Assembly (NCBI RefSeq): GCF_042432905.1
Contig: NZ_JBHLWI010000001.1
Coordinates: 133,310-197,309 of the forward strand
DNA: 64,000 bases
Direction: 5' to 3'
Source: Fontibacter flavus
GTDB lineage: Bacteria > Bacteroidota > Bacteroidia > Cytophagales > Cyclobacteriaceae
The number at the start of each line of letters is the position of its first letter. The first letter of the stretch is position 1. Shown one piece after another: positions 25,289 to 34,162 of the stretch. Under the pieces are notes generated by a model. The model did no database searches, was not told where the DNA came from, and worked only from the letters and a program-made list of their open reading frames with translations. The position numbers were made by a program, and so were the translations under genes.

Positions 25289-25882
25289 TTAGATACTATA
25301 TCCTCTGATGATCCTTTGGATATATTTCCCCACTATATCAAACTCCAAGTTGACCTCATCCCCTACCTTCAATTCATGAAAGTTGGTATGTTCGAACGTG
25401 TAAGGAATAATGGCTACGGTAAACTTCCCGTTTTTTGAATTAAAACAGGTAAGGCTTGTGCCATTAATGGTAATAGAACCTTTCTCTACTGTCACATTAC
25501 CGGTTGATGGATCAAAGGAAAAATCAAAAATCCAAGAGCCATCTTCTTCCTTGATACTTTCCACCCTTCCGATCTGATCCACATGTCCCTGCACGATATG
25601 GCCATCAAAACGGCCATTTGCTGGCATGCAACGTTCTAAATTGACCTTTTTCCCAATAGACCAGGATTTGAGATTGGTTTTTTTCAAGGTCTCATCAATG
25701 GCTGTCACCCTGTAGCTGTCTCCCTCAATGGCCACTACCGTCAAACAGACCCCATTATGGGAAACAGACTGATCGATCTTGAGTTCGTGCGTAATAGGAG
25801 AACTAATATCAAAGTGAACATTACTCCCTTCTCTAGCAATCTTGTCGACGGTTCCCAGCGTCTCAATTATTCCTGTAAACAT
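25289..25882 (-). CDS. ribE: Riboflavin synthase (alpha subunit)
   Basis: 197 residues. It joins two molecules of 6,7-dimethyl-8-ribityllumazine to form riboflavin. The two homologous barrels are clear: the first opens MFTGIIETLGTV and contains SHNGVCLTV; the second contains GHIVQGHVDQIG and the matching GSITINGTSLTCF. Monocistronic and divergent from pcm across about 110 bases. The gene is called ribE or ribC depending on nomenclature. Confidence 0.95.
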   Translation of the reverse strand: MFTGIIETLGTVDKIAREGSNVHFDISSPITHELKIDQSVSHNGVCLTVVAIEGDSYRVTAIDETLKKTNLKSWSIGKKVNLERCMPANGRFDGHIVQGHVDQIGRVESIKEEDGSWIFDFSFDPSTGNVTVEKGSITINGTSLTCFNSKNGKFTVAIIPYTFEHTNFHELKVGDEVNLEFDIVGKYIQRIIRGYSI

Positions 25883-25991
25883 TTTCGTGATTTATGATCC
25901 AATAATTCAGCTGATAAGCATCATCTGCAAATTTAAGCTCAAAATAAGCCAATTATTACCTTAACTTAGCAGCTTTATTAAAAGTTTCTCC

Positions 25992-26654
25992 ATGGGCATG
26001 TTGAAATTAGAAGACAGCTACCGTCACAAAGGTCAGCGAAGAGAATTGGTAAAATTAATCAGATCAAAAGGTATAAAAGATGAGGCAGTTCTTTCTGCCA
26101 TCAACACACTTCCCAGACATTTTTTCTTTGATACGGCTTTGGATTCCCATGCTTATGAAGACAAGGCTTTTCCTATTGGAGAGGGGCAGACCATTTCACA
26201 GCCTTATACTGTTGCTTTTCAAACTGAGTTGCTGCAGATCAAGCAGGGAGATAAGGTTTTGGAAATCGGAACAGGGTCCGGCTATCAAGGTGCAATTTTA
26301 CATCTTTTGGGAGCTGAAGTCCATACCATAGAGTATCAAAAAAAGCTCTACGACAGGACTAAAAAATTCCTGACCAAAATCGGAATACCGCTTAATTTCT
26401 ATTTTGGCGATGGTTCACAGGGAATGCCGGCACAGGCACCTTTTGATAAAATATTGGTCACTGCCGGAGCACCAATTGTACCCAAACCTTTATTGAAACA
26501 GCTAAAAATAGGTGGGATTTTGGTCATTCCTGTTGGGGACAGGAAAACCCAGAAAATGCTCAGACTCACTAAAAAGACAGCTACTAAAATTGTCCAGGAA
26601 GAGTTTGACAATTTCGCTTTTGTACCACTCCTTGGCCAAGATGGATGGAAATAA
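25992..26654 (+). CDS. pcm: Protein-L-isoaspartate O-methyltransferase
   Basis: 220 residues. It methylates abnormal isoaspartyl residues so they can be repaired, using S-adenosylmethionine. Visible motifs are GEGQTISQPYTVAFQTELL (substrate and SAM contact) and VLEIGTGSGYQGAIL (SAM motif I), followed by ILVTAGAP. An ATG two codons later could equally be the start. Its upstream region is shared with the divergent riboflavin synthase. Confidence 0.92.
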   Translation: MGMLKLEDSYRHKGQRRELVKLIRSKGIKDEAVLSAINTLPRHFFFDTALDSHAYEDKAFPIGEGQTISQPYTVAFQTELLQIKQGDKVLEIGTGSGYQGAILHLLGAEVHTIEYQKKLYDRTKKFLTKIGIPLNFYFGDGSQGMPAQAPFDKILVTAGAPIVPKPLLKQLKIGGILVIPVGDRKTQKMLRLTKKTATKIVQEEFDNFAFVPLLGQDGWK

Positions 26655-26710
26655 CAAAATTTTATACGGATTAAAAATATCAAAAATTATTAAATCAGAT
26701 TAAAATTCTG

Positions 26711-26718
26711 TATTTTTG
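26711..26718 (+). promoter_or_regulatory. Putative -7 element (TAnnTTTG) for the thioesterase gene
   Basis: TATTTTTG matches the Bacteroidota housekeeping -7 consensus TAnnTTTG and lies 17 bases before the chosen ATG at 26736. No convincing -33 TTG element is seen at the right spacing. Confidence 0.4.
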
Positions 26719-26735
26719 TGTTAAATAAAGTTTTT

Positions 26736-27269
26736 ATGACCAGAAAGAAGTTAGCAAAACAATCAGAGGTGGTAATGACCGAAATGGTTTTACCCAACGA
26801 CACTAACACCTTACACAATTTAATGGGTGGAAAGTTGATGCATTGGATGGATATCGTGGCAGCAATAGCCGCACAGAAACATTCCAATAGAATTGTCGTA
26901 ACCGCTTCTGCTGACAGTATTTCTTTCAAACATCCTATAGCTTTGGGTAATGTGGTCACCTTGAAAGCTCAGGTAACAAGGGCCTTCAATTCTTCCATGG
27001 AGGTATTTATTGAGGTGTGGGCAGAAGATATCCCTGCAAACAAAAAGATCATGACGCACAGAGCCTTTTTCACCTTTGTAGCGGTGGATCAAAATGGAAG
27101 ACCTATAGAAGTTTCGGAAGTTGAGCCCGAAACTCCAGAAGAAATTGAATTGTACGAAGGGGCATTGAGAAGAAGGCAGCTTAGACTAGTACTGGCCAAA
27201 AGGATGGATCCAAAAGATGCCGTTGAATTAAAGTCCATCTTCAACCTTGAAAACGAAGGATCCAAATAA
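26736..27269 (+). CDS. Acyl-CoA thioesterase (hotdog fold, YciA/BACH type)
   Basis: 177 residues from ATG 26736; an in-frame GTG at 26718 overlaps the promoter-like element and is unlikely. The hotdog domain shows LPNDTNTLHNLMGGKLMHWM, where the conserved N and GG-x-x-M-W-x-D helix carry the catalytic region, followed by VVTASADSISFKHPIALGN. It hydrolyses acyl-CoA thioesters in the cytoplasm. A charged C-terminal helix (RRRQLRLVLAKRM) completes it. Monocistronic with a strong terminator. Confidence 0.88.
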   Translation: MTRKKLAKQSEVVMTEMVLPNDTNTLHNLMGGKLMHWMDIVAAIAAQKHSNRIVVTASADSISFKHPIALGNVVTLKAQVTRAFNSSMEVFIEVWAEDIPANKKIMTHRAFFTFVAVDQNGRPIEVSEVEPETPEEIELYEGALRRRQLRLVLAKRMDPKDAVELKSIFNLENEGSK

Positions 27270-27346
27270 AAACTTTTTATTGGTCATTTGTCCTTATAAT
27301 ATCAATTTGGGCGAATAAATTTTCTTAAGCTGCAAATTGAATCAAT

Positions 27347-27396
27347 AAAAAATGCTCTTGGAAAGTATGCTCAAATACTTTTTAAGAGCATTTTTA
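27347..27396 (+). terminator. Two-tier terminator hairpin after the thioesterase
   Basis: An outer stem (27347-27359 with 27384-27395) encloses an inner stem (27362-27368 with 27375-27381) and ends in a T run. The remaining 185 bases up to the next gene hold no feature I can support beyond an A/T-rich promoter region and a twice-used short word AACTTCGTTT near 27419 and 27450. Confidence 0.8.
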
Positions 27397-27581
27397 TTTC
27401 TCTCACAGTTCCAATTTAAACTTCGTTTCACCTTTCCGAAAATTCCAAACTTCGTTTGCTAAGAAAACCATGTTGGGCTTTTGAAGAATATAAGCAGTAA
27501 ATATTCAGAAACATCTTACTGAACAACGCAAATCGGATTATCTAACTTGGGATTTGGCTTTTTTTTCTTCAATTTAGGCCC

Positions 27582-28124
27582 ATGGAAAAGATGAGTATTC
27601 ACCATTTGAACCTTTTTTTGAACGAGGGCCTGTATATCATTCCAGAAGAAAAAAATCAGTTGATATTAACGGCCGAAACCAAACTTGAATCCGAAGAACC
27701 AACAGGTGAAGAGGAAAGCATCGGCTCGGATGAAGTACTTGAGTTAACATATGAAGGTGGTTTTGAAAAAGGAGTTTTGGTCACCTACGAAGGAAATGAA
27801 CTAACTCATGAACATCAGGAGTTATTATTTAAAATTTTGGGTGCCGTTGGTTGTTCATTGAAAGACATTGCGCTGACCAGTTCCCTAGTCATAGAAGAGG
27901 TTCCTATGTCCTCTATTTTGGCCATGAATCCAAACAAAATAATCGTATTCGGCAACATCCACCATGATATCCTTTCCAGGAGGAAAAAGTTGTATGAAGT
28001 ATTGCAGGAAGATGATATTGAATACCTCTTTGCAGATGATTTGGCACAGATAAGTACTCAAGTCAATCTCAAAAAATCTCTTTGGAGTGAACTTCAAGTC
28101 CTATTTAACATTACCAAGAAATAA
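27582..28124 (+). CDS. Uncharacterised cytoplasmic protein
   Basis: 180 residues, acidic, with no signal peptide or membrane helix. It has an N-terminal helix (IHHLNLFLNEGLYIIPEEKN), a glutamate-rich linker (about 50-70), then an alpha/beta part with a predicted strand IIVFGNIHHD near residue 130. The ...KIIVFG strand after a helix is faintly like the DNA polymerase III psi subunit, but this is too weak to name. First gene of a unit with a DUF3817 protein (2-base gap) and a kinase-fold protein (13-base gap). Confidence 0.55.
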   Translation: MEKMSIHHLNLFLNEGLYIIPEEKNQLILTAETKLESEEPTGEEESIGSDEVLELTYEGGFEKGVLVTYEGNELTHEHQELLFKILGAVGCSLKDIALTSSLVIEEVPMSSILAMNPNKIIVFGNIHHDILSRRKKLYEVLQEDDIEYLFADDLAQISTQVNLKKSLWSELQVLFNITKK

Positions 28125-28126
28125 TT

Positions 28127-28447
28127 ATGACAGACAAAACGGCTAAACAAAGCTGGTTGACACGCTTTAAATTCATTAGTATAATAGAAGGTATCTCTTT
28201 CTTATTGCTTCTTTTTATTGCCATGCCGCTCAAGTACATCATGGATATGCCTTTGGCTGTCACTTATGTGGGCTGGGCCCATGGGATATTATTTGTGATT
28301 TATATTTATGTGGTTTTTCCTACTGCTAGAGCAGCGAAGTGGAATTTCAGTAAAACATTTTTTGCCCTCGTTGCATCAATACTTCCTTTTGGTCCTTTTG
28401 TATTTGACAGGTATTTGTTGAAAAAAGAAAAGGAACTCACCGCCTAA
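28127..28447 (+). CDS. DUF3817 family small membrane protein
   Basis: 106 residues with three predicted membrane helices. FKFISIIEGISFLLLLFIAM and TYVGWAHGILFVIYIYVVF are the characteristic DUF3817 segments (E-G-x-S and G-x-x-H in the helices). The function of the family is unknown. It starts two bases after the preceding stop and precedes the kinase-like gene by 13 bases, so all three are probably one transcript. Confidence 0.8.
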   Translation: MTDKTAKQSWLTRFKFISIIEGISFLLLLFIAMPLKYIMDMPLAVTYVGWAHGILFVIYIYVVFPTARAAKWNFSKTFFALVASILPFGPFVFDRYLLKKEKELTA

Positions 28448-28460
28448 TCCAAAGACTGAT

Positions 28461-29495
28461 ATGGCATTGATCAGCAAAAAAAAACTCATTTATCCCATTA
28501 GCAATGGGCTAAGGGAGTATCTGCGAAAATATGGAAGGGAAGTGGACTTCCCTATTCATTATGCGGATTTGCTGAGATACAGCTCCTCCATCCCCTTATA
28601 TGACTTTAAGGGAAATGACACCTTATGGGAAACAGTTTTATTCTCAGAATCAGATAGAGAGGAGATCCACTATAATGTTAAAAAAATCTATTCCCTTCTG
28701 AAGGCAGAAGGTGATATGAGTGTCATGGAACACTTATATGTAGACCGGATCGATCTTTGCGTTTATGGAAATACACAACCATTCCGTGTTAGGATAGTTA
28801 ATAAGATCAATGACAACTTCGACTATTTCTATGTCAAGAATGCAGATGCATCAAGGGTTTATGGACTAGAATTGGAGCACCTACTCTCCCCTAATCGGAT
28901 CAATTACCTGGTTCACCAAACTACCCTCATTGAAGAACATATCGCCGGCATTCCTGGAGAACAATTTATGCGGCAATATGTCACTGACAATGTACTCAAC
29001 CCCATTAGGTTGGCAAAAGAGTTTGTGAAATTTAATGAGCGCTGCTTTGTCAGGCTATTGGGTGACATGCATTCCTCCAATTTTGTAGTGGATATTACAC
29101 CTGATTTTGAAGAAATCCACTATAGGATAAGGGCTATTGATTTCGACCAGCAATCTTATGAGGGCAAAAAATCCATCTACCTACCACAGTACTTTAAGCA
29201 AAATAATGCCTTGATACAGTTGGGCATCAAGCATATTACCCCAGAATCTATGCTTCAGTACCAAAGAGAGGAACGTGCCTTGATTGCGACGCGCCTCAAA
29301 AGCTCTCCTACGGAAATTGAAGACTTACTCAAAAGTCTTGAAGAAGACACCATTTCCACACCGGAAAACATAGACTCCTTGAAAAAAGAATTGGCCAAAC
29401 ACTATCAAAATCCTGATTTTTTGAAATGCTCAAAAATGGGTCAAATTCTTAGAATAAGTTTGGAGCAGGTCTTAAAAAAGCAAAACCCTGAATAA
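28461..29495 (+). CDS. Divergent kinase-fold (aminoglycoside-phosphotransferase-like) protein
   Basis: 344 residues, cytoplasmic. No named family recognised. Kinase-fold hallmarks are present: K126 in DYFYVKNADA as candidate ATP-contacting lysine, E137/E139 as candidate helix-C acid, GDMHSSN at 201-207 matching the APH catalytic loop (G-D-x-H-x-x-N), and AIDFDQ at 225-230 matching the metal-binding D-F-x. No glycine-rich loop is obvious. It could phosphorylate a small molecule or be a pseudokinase. It ends with a clear terminator. Confidence 0.55.
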   Translation: MALISKKKLIYPISNGLREYLRKYGREVDFPIHYADLLRYSSSIPLYDFKGNDTLWETVLFSESDREEIHYNVKKIYSLLKAEGDMSVMEHLYVDRIDLCVYGNTQPFRVRIVNKINDNFDYFYVKNADASRVYGLELEHLLSPNRINYLVHQTTLIEEHIAGIPGEQFMRQYVTDNVLNPIRLAKEFVKFNERCFVRLLGDMHSSNFVVDITPDFEEIHYRIRAIDFDQQSYEGKKSIYLPQYFKQNNALIQLGIKHITPESMLQYQREERALIATRLKSSPTEIEDLLKSLEEDTISTPENIDSLKKELAKHYQNPDFLKCSKMGQILRISLEQVLKKQNPE

Positions 29496-29516
29496 TTTCA
29501 GGGTTTTACTTTTTAT
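29482..29516 (+). terminator. Terminator after the kinase-like gene
   Basis: A perfect 11-bp stem (29482-29492 with 29497-29507), four-base loop, then a T-rich run. It overlaps the end of the coding region. Confidence 0.85.
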
Positions 29517-29546
29517 TCAATCTTGAATTTCAATGATTAGAATACC

Positions 29547-32000
29547 TTAATAGTACCGGACATCACATTCAGGATTAAGTCTTTTGAAAGTGTCTACAGC
29601 TCTTTTATTCAACCTGGTATTGAAGCATGTTAATCTTCTAAGGTATGGAAGACCCGTCACGGGTTTCAAAGATCGAACATTTGTACTGGCTATATCCAAT
29701 TCCTTCAAATTATTAAGTCCCTCAAGTCCCCTTAAAACTTTTACATTTGAACCTGAAACATTCAATTCTTCCAAACCTGTTAGGTTTCCAAGGGGTCTAA
29801 GATCATCCACACCTGTATTGGATAGATCAAGAAATTTGAGCTTATCTAAACCTGATAAGATTGAAAGATCAGTTATAGGTGCCTGTGAGATTTTAAGTTC
29901 CTCAAGCAGCTTTAATTCCGCCACTGCAGAAGCATCTGTCAAAGGCACATCAAACACCGATAATTTCCTGAGATTATTGAAAATTGTCAGTGGAGAAAGA
30001 TTCGAAATAGAAGCACCCTGAATGCTCACTTCAGGACTTGCTGTCCATTGGTGCAGCATTTCCATATCTGGATTTTTCCCATTTCCAAACTGGGATTTAA
30101 AGATGTTTTGCCACACACCATCAAGTGCATTCCACCAATTATCCAAGAGCTCAGATCGGTAAATTATATTAAGCTTAGGGTTGGATTTCAATAATTCCGG
30201 AACTTCCTCTTCATTGAAGCTTGCCTGATTGATGTTCAGATATACTAATTCAGGCAGGTCTTTCAGCATGATTATTCCATTTACAGGAGCATCCGGAAAA
30301 TTTACATGTCTAAGACCTGTAAGATTGGACAAAGGCTGTAGGGAACTGACCTTGGTATTTGCCCCCGATATGGAAGTCAATGTTTTGATATCCGCCAAAG
30401 GGGATAAATCCTGAACGCCTGTATCATCAAAATTCAAACAATTGATTTTTCTGAACTTCAAAACAGGTCCTAATGTGGAAATTTCACTTCCTGCTAAATT
30501 CAAGGAGTCTAGGTTTATTGTGTAGGACAAATCCTCAACGGCTGGTACTGGTCTCGCCAGTGCAGGATTCATATTGATCAGAACTCCCTTCCATGCGGCA
30601 GGTAATCCATCCCACCAAGTCTGAAGATTTTCCACATGGTGGATCAACAAAACCCTCCTATTTCTTCTTGAGAAAACATCTGCGTTTTCTTCAGAAATCC
30701 TAGTTCTATCAGCATACACCCTCTGCAAGGTAAACTTATCATTCAATGCAGATAAATCAGTAACCTCTGTCTGATTGATATTGACAACTTTTAGCATAGG
30801 CAAATCCAATAATGGTGCAAGGTCCACAATATTGGTTTCCTGAAGGTTGATTTCTTCCAAACTGATAAGGCTGGACAGCAATTCGAAGTTTATTAGATAG
30901 TTACCGCTGATGTCCAAATGGGTAAGTCCCTCTAATTCGCTGATGTTTTCTACATTATTAAACCCGCTTGACCTTAAATTAAGTGACTTTAGGGATTCAA
31001 ATGAATTCAAAACACCGAAACTATTAATTGGAGTACTGATAGCCTCCAAAGTATGTAGCTGTTTCAGATTACCCAATTCACTGATATCGGTGATTTTCGT
31101 CCCTGAAATGTTCAAGTGAGCCAATCTATCGGAGTACTTGATAAATTGAATATCCTGTGTAGGAGTATTTGCAATATTCAAATACGTCAGAAATGTCACA
31201 TTACTGATTGGGTTCAGTTCCTGAATATTGGTGTTGCTGATATCAATATATTTCAGGTCTCTTAAAGCTTCAATTGGCTCAAGATCAATCACGAACTGAT
31301 TACCTGCAAGATTGATGCTGTCCAAAGAACTGATTTTATACAGATCTTCCACAGTGACAGAATCACTTTCAGACAATCCTATTTTTGACCTGAAATAACT
31401 CTCCCAAGTATACGAAAGATTGCCCCACCATTCCTGAAGCTCTTTATCCCTGCTCAGCTTGGTCGTATAAATACTCGCAATCTTCATTTCATTGGACCTT
31501 TTGTCCACATTGATTTCAACAAACCTAGGTTTGGTATTGGTTATTTTTTCCTTATTCAACCCTTCTGCTGTAAGGGTCCTGTCCATTGACACCAAAAATG
31601 ATAACTCACCATTGTCTCTTACAAATGGTTTGATTTCCCTAACCTTAAATTTAAAAGCAGCATCCCTGAAGAAAAACTCAATATCCTTCAAATATGCAGT
31701 TATATCTTTATTGGTAATGACTTTTCTATCCAAAAGTAAATCATCCTCTACCTGTACTTTTCCATCTCTGAAGATCTTCTGATAGCTTTCACGGATAATA
31801 ACGTCTTTATCCCTGGCTGGTGTCTCATGACTACCCACAGTATTGAAGAAATACTCCAAAAAGTGGATCTGATCCTCCACTTTTGAAGTGAGGTCTTTTA
31901 TCTCCTGCTTGGAATAACCGGCAATATCCTGGGAATACAGATTTGAAAATAGTCCCAGAAAAAACAGCGATAAAATAAGATGTTTCTTATTTCTGATCAT
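29547..32000 (-). CDS. Exported leucine-rich-repeat protein with three Trp cassettes
   Basis: 817 residues. Signal peptide (LILSLFFLGLFSNLYSQ), then an N-terminal domain to about 185 that resembles the other proteins of this operon. After it come three modules, each opening with a WWxxLxxxW cassette (W191, W462 and W622 as first Trp; third Trp eight residues later each time), followed by SDS22-like 22-residue leucine-rich repeats such as LKFLDLSNTGVDDLRPLGNL. LRR solenoids bind proteins. No C-terminal sorting domain or anchor is evident, so a periplasmic location is likely. Last gene of the operon; its start overlaps the previous gene by 14 bases. Confidence 0.8.
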   Translation of the reverse strand: MIRNKKHLILSLFFLGLFSNLYSQDIAGYSKQEIKDLTSKVEDQIHFLEYFFNTVGSHETPARDKDVIIRESYQKIFRDGKVQVEDDLLLDRKVITNKDITAYLKDIEFFFRDAAFKFKVREIKPFVRDNGELSFLVSMDRTLTAEGLNKEKITNTKPRFVEINVDKRSNEMKIASIYTTKLSRDKELQEWWGNLSYTWESYFRSKIGLSESDSVTVEDLYKISSLDSINLAGNQFVIDLEPIEALRDLKYIDISNTNIQELNPISNVTFLTYLNIANTPTQDIQFIKYSDRLAHLNISGTKITDISELGNLKQLHTLEAISTPINSFGVLNSFESLKSLNLRSSGFNNVENISELEGLTHLDISGNYLINFELLSSLISLEEINLQETNIVDLAPLLDLPMLKVVNINQTEVTDLSALNDKFTLQRVYADRTRISEENADVFSRRNRRVLLIHHVENLQTWWDGLPAAWKGVLINMNPALARPVPAVEDLSYTINLDSLNLAGSEISTLGPVLKFRKINCLNFDDTGVQDLSPLADIKTLTSISGANTKVSSLQPLSNLTGLRHVNFPDAPVNGIIMLKDLPELVYLNINQASFNEEEVPELLKSNPKLNIIYRSELLDNWWNALDGVWQNIFKSQFGNGKNPDMEMLHQWTASPEVSIQGASISNLSPLTIFNNLRKLSVFDVPLTDASAVAELKLLEELKISQAPITDLSILSGLDKLKFLDLSNTGVDDLRPLGNLTGLEELNVSGSNVKVLRGLEGLNNLKELDIASTNVRSLKPVTGLPYLRRLTCFNTRLNKRAVDTFKRLNPECDVRYY

Positions 32001-32826
32001 AGATATACTTCAATAATGTCTCCTTATCCCCTGGTTTAAGCTGGACAAGGTTACTGATCAACCAGCCTGTATTGAAACCAGGTCTGTTAAATTGGTTTAG
32101 TTCAAAATACCAGTTATTGATCTGGAAGAAGTGAAACTTCACATCCATGATCGTTTCAAACTTGATATTTCCTCTTTTCATTTCATACAAAAACAAAGTC
32201 AGGTAATCAGGCTGATATTCTTTTGGAGTAAAAGCTTCCGGAGTATCAGAGTCCTGAAATGCTTTTCTTAGATTCATAAAACCCAACTCGTGACTCAATG
32301 GATGCAAGAAACCTTTGGCATCACCTTCCGGTTTCTTGAAAATGTCTTTAAAGGGATCGAATACTACTTTATCAATTACCCATTCGTAGCCCAAGCCTTC
32401 TGGCTGAATTTTCAAAAACAAAGTTACGTTCTCTCTTTTACCTCTGTATTGAAAGATGGCACTCACTTCCGCAAACCAACCTTCTCTATGAAAATTGATA
32501 TACTGAGGCATATTTTCAGAAAGAACCTCACCCATAAATGTCCTTTTCAAATCATTCGAGATACCTGATGTCTCGTTATCAAAAAGTATGCTAATGAATT
32601 TCCCCCTCAATTCCCTATCTCTGTACAATGCATCTCCTGGATAATAGCGCTGATTGCCTTCAACACTTTCCTCTGCATTGAATCTCCTAAAAAATTGATT
32701 TACTTGTTTGGTAGAGGCGGCAAATCTACCATCATCTTTAGGGGAACCGGGGCTGTATAAACCTTGCCCCGGTGCCAACTCTAAAGATAAAATCAATAAT
32801 AAAACTGATAATATTATTTTTCTCAT
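31987..32826 (-). CDS. Exported protein of the LRR operon (279 residues)
   Basis: Signal peptide (IILSVLLLILSLELAPGQG). The region around 40-175 has a helix (QVNQFFRRFN) followed by paired strands (WFAEVSAIFQYRGKRENVTL, YEWVIDKVVF), the same order as in the flanking genes. The second half contains a tyrosine- and phenylalanine-rich segment (FHFFQINNWYFELNQF). No known family. Overlaps the upstream gene by 4 bases (ATGA) and the LRR gene by 14, so translation is coupled throughout. Confidence 0.65.
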   Translation of the reverse strand: MRKIILSVLLLILSLELAPGQGLYSPGSPKDDGRFAASTKQVNQFFRRFNAEESVEGNQRYYPGDALYRDRELRGKFISILFDNETSGISNDLKRTFMGEVLSENMPQYINFHREGWFAEVSAIFQYRGKRENVTLFLKIQPEGLGYEWVIDKVVFDPFKDIFKKPEGDAKGFLHPLSHELGFMNLRKAFQDSDTPEAFTPKEYQPDYLTLFLYEMKRGNIKFETIMDVKFHFFQINNWYFELNQFNRPGFNTGWLISNLVQLKPGDKETLLKYIYDQK

Positions 32827-33401
32827 GCGGAGGTTTCAGTCACACGGATATCACCCAACATCACATCCCAGAACTCGATGGTTCTACCTGCAATCTGAGT
32901 TTGTTTTTTCTCTACGTAGATTGTAATATCCTTCTTGGTAGTATCCCTGTAGTTAAGTCCCGATTCCAAAGAAGTACCTTCAAATCTTTGGTAAACGGTA
33001 ACAACACCAACATAACGGCCATCAGGCTGTCTTTCCAAATCGGAAATGTAATGAATATCATACCAAGTGATGTTTACCCTGTCATAGTTAAGTGCCATCA
33101 ATCTTTCAAAGTATCTTCTTACTTTGTAATAAGCTACTTCTTTTCTGTTGATGGAAGAAACTCCCATTTCGGCACCTGGAGCAAACAATTCCTCAGCCCT
33201 GTCCATTACACGGTTAGCTTCTGAGAATTGTGTTTCTTTACTTCCGATGATGCTGATATATTTACTCAAGTCCTTTACTTTTTCCAAAGCAAGGGAGTCA
33301 ATAGCCTGCTTTCTTGCAGGACTGATATTGTCAGACTGGGCTACAGAAACTGTTGCTGTAGCGAAAAACAACAACAGGAATAATGGAATATATCTTTTCA
33401 T
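32823..33401 (-). CDS. Exported protein of the LRR operon (192 residues)
   Basis: Signal peptide (PLFLLLFFATATVSVAQ). The mature part has an N-terminal helix (KVKDLSKYISIIGSKETQF) that matches the LRR protein's KVEDQIHFLEYFFNTVGSHE region. A helix ending in YYKVRRYFERLM and three strands (VNITWYDIHYISDL, GVVTVYQRFEG, DITIYVEKKQ) follow. The layout suggests an NTF2-like or related alpha+beta domain, which I cannot confirm. Second gene of the operon, 21 bases after the lipoprotein gene. Confidence 0.65.
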   Translation of the reverse strand: MKRYIPLFLLLFFATATVSVAQSDNISPARKQAIDSLALEKVKDLSKYISIIGSKETQFSEANRVMDRAEELFAPGAEMGVSSINRKEVAYYKVRRYFERLMALNYDRVNITWYDIHYISDLERQPDGRYVGVVTVYQRFEGTSLESGLNYRDTTKKDITIYVEKKQTQIAGRTIEFWDVMLGDIRVTETSA

Positions 33402-33422
33402 AATTTTATTAATTTCTACAGA

Positions 33423-33893
33423 TTACTTTTTACGACGGAGTTCCAGTTCAGACACCCTACCATTAGCATCCAATCTGATATCAGAAATGAAGTTCAGGTT
33501 CTTTTTGGTGTCTTTTAGGTAGTTCAAATATTTGTTGATCGTGGTAGGCTCATCATAATCTTTGATGCCACTTTCTTCGTGAATCACGATCAACACTGGA
33601 GTTTCCTGGTTAGAAAACATACCCAAAGCCTCATTGATGGTCCTGTTGGCAGCATCAACATTGCTTGACTGGGCAATACTGTTGAAATAATTTTCCAATT
33701 TACCTACAGCCACTTCTTCAGCAGAAGGTTGTGGGGCAGCTGGTGGAGGAGTTGGGGCTGGTTGTTCAACCGGTGCTGGTTCTGGTGCGGCAACAACTTT
33801 CTTTTTACTCTTACATGCTCCCATGGCCAACAAGCCAAACAAAGCAAGGGTAAGCAACCTGCTTACAGGTGATTGAATGGTTCTTTTTTTCAT
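33423..33893 (-). CDS. Lipoprotein of the LRR operon with proline-rich linker
   Basis: 156 residues. Lipoprotein signal with lipobox LLAMGAC, then a basic patch (KSKKKVV) and a proline/alanine/glutamate linker (about 30-60). The globular part begins KLENYFNSIAQSSN and ends YLKDTKKNLNFISDIRLD, a shortened version of the helix-strand pattern in the following genes. It probably anchors to the outer membrane by its lipid with the linker spanning outwards. First gene of the unit. Confidence 0.65.
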   Translation of the reverse strand: MKKRTIQSPVSRLLTLALFGLLAMGACKSKKKVVAAPEPAPVEQPAPTPPPAAPQPSAEEVAVGKLENYFNSIAQSSNVDAANRTINEALGMFSNQETPVLIVIHEESGIKDYDEPTTINKYLNYLKDTKKNLNFISDIRLDANGRVSELELRRKK

Positions 33894-34039
33894 TTTTGGT
33901 TTAATAATTATTGTTTGTTTTTTCTAACCTTGACGGAATCCTGCAAAAAGCATTCCATAGACCTGGATTGATTAAATCTTTTACGATTTTTGTTCCGGCC
34001 AGGATTCTTTTTGATTGGACTCTGTGGTGATTTCCTGCG

Positions 34040-34047
34040 CAAATGTA
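34040..34047 (-). promoter_or_regulatory. Putative -7 element (TACATTTG) for the LRR operon
   Basis: On the minus strand TACATTTG matches TAnnTTTG. It lies about 147 bases before the lipoprotein ATG, implying a long leader. No strong -33 element. The surrounding gap 33894-34162 holds this, the tlpA terminator and otherwise only A/T-rich DNA. Confidence 0.4.
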
Positions 34048-34110
34048 TATGAAAATCGCATTATTTTGCACATAAGAACACGAAGGAAATTAAAATATAT
34101 TTTTAACATA

Positions 34111-34146
34111 AAAAAGGTCATGCCTGAAATGGGCATGACCTTTTTC
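34111..34146. terminator. Terminator after the TlpA gene
   Basis: A perfect 14-bp stem (34111-34124 with 34132-34145) with A and T flanks, 17 bases beyond the stop of the minus-strand TlpA gene. Confidence 0.85.
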
Positions 34147-34162
34147 TATAAACGGCAACTTC

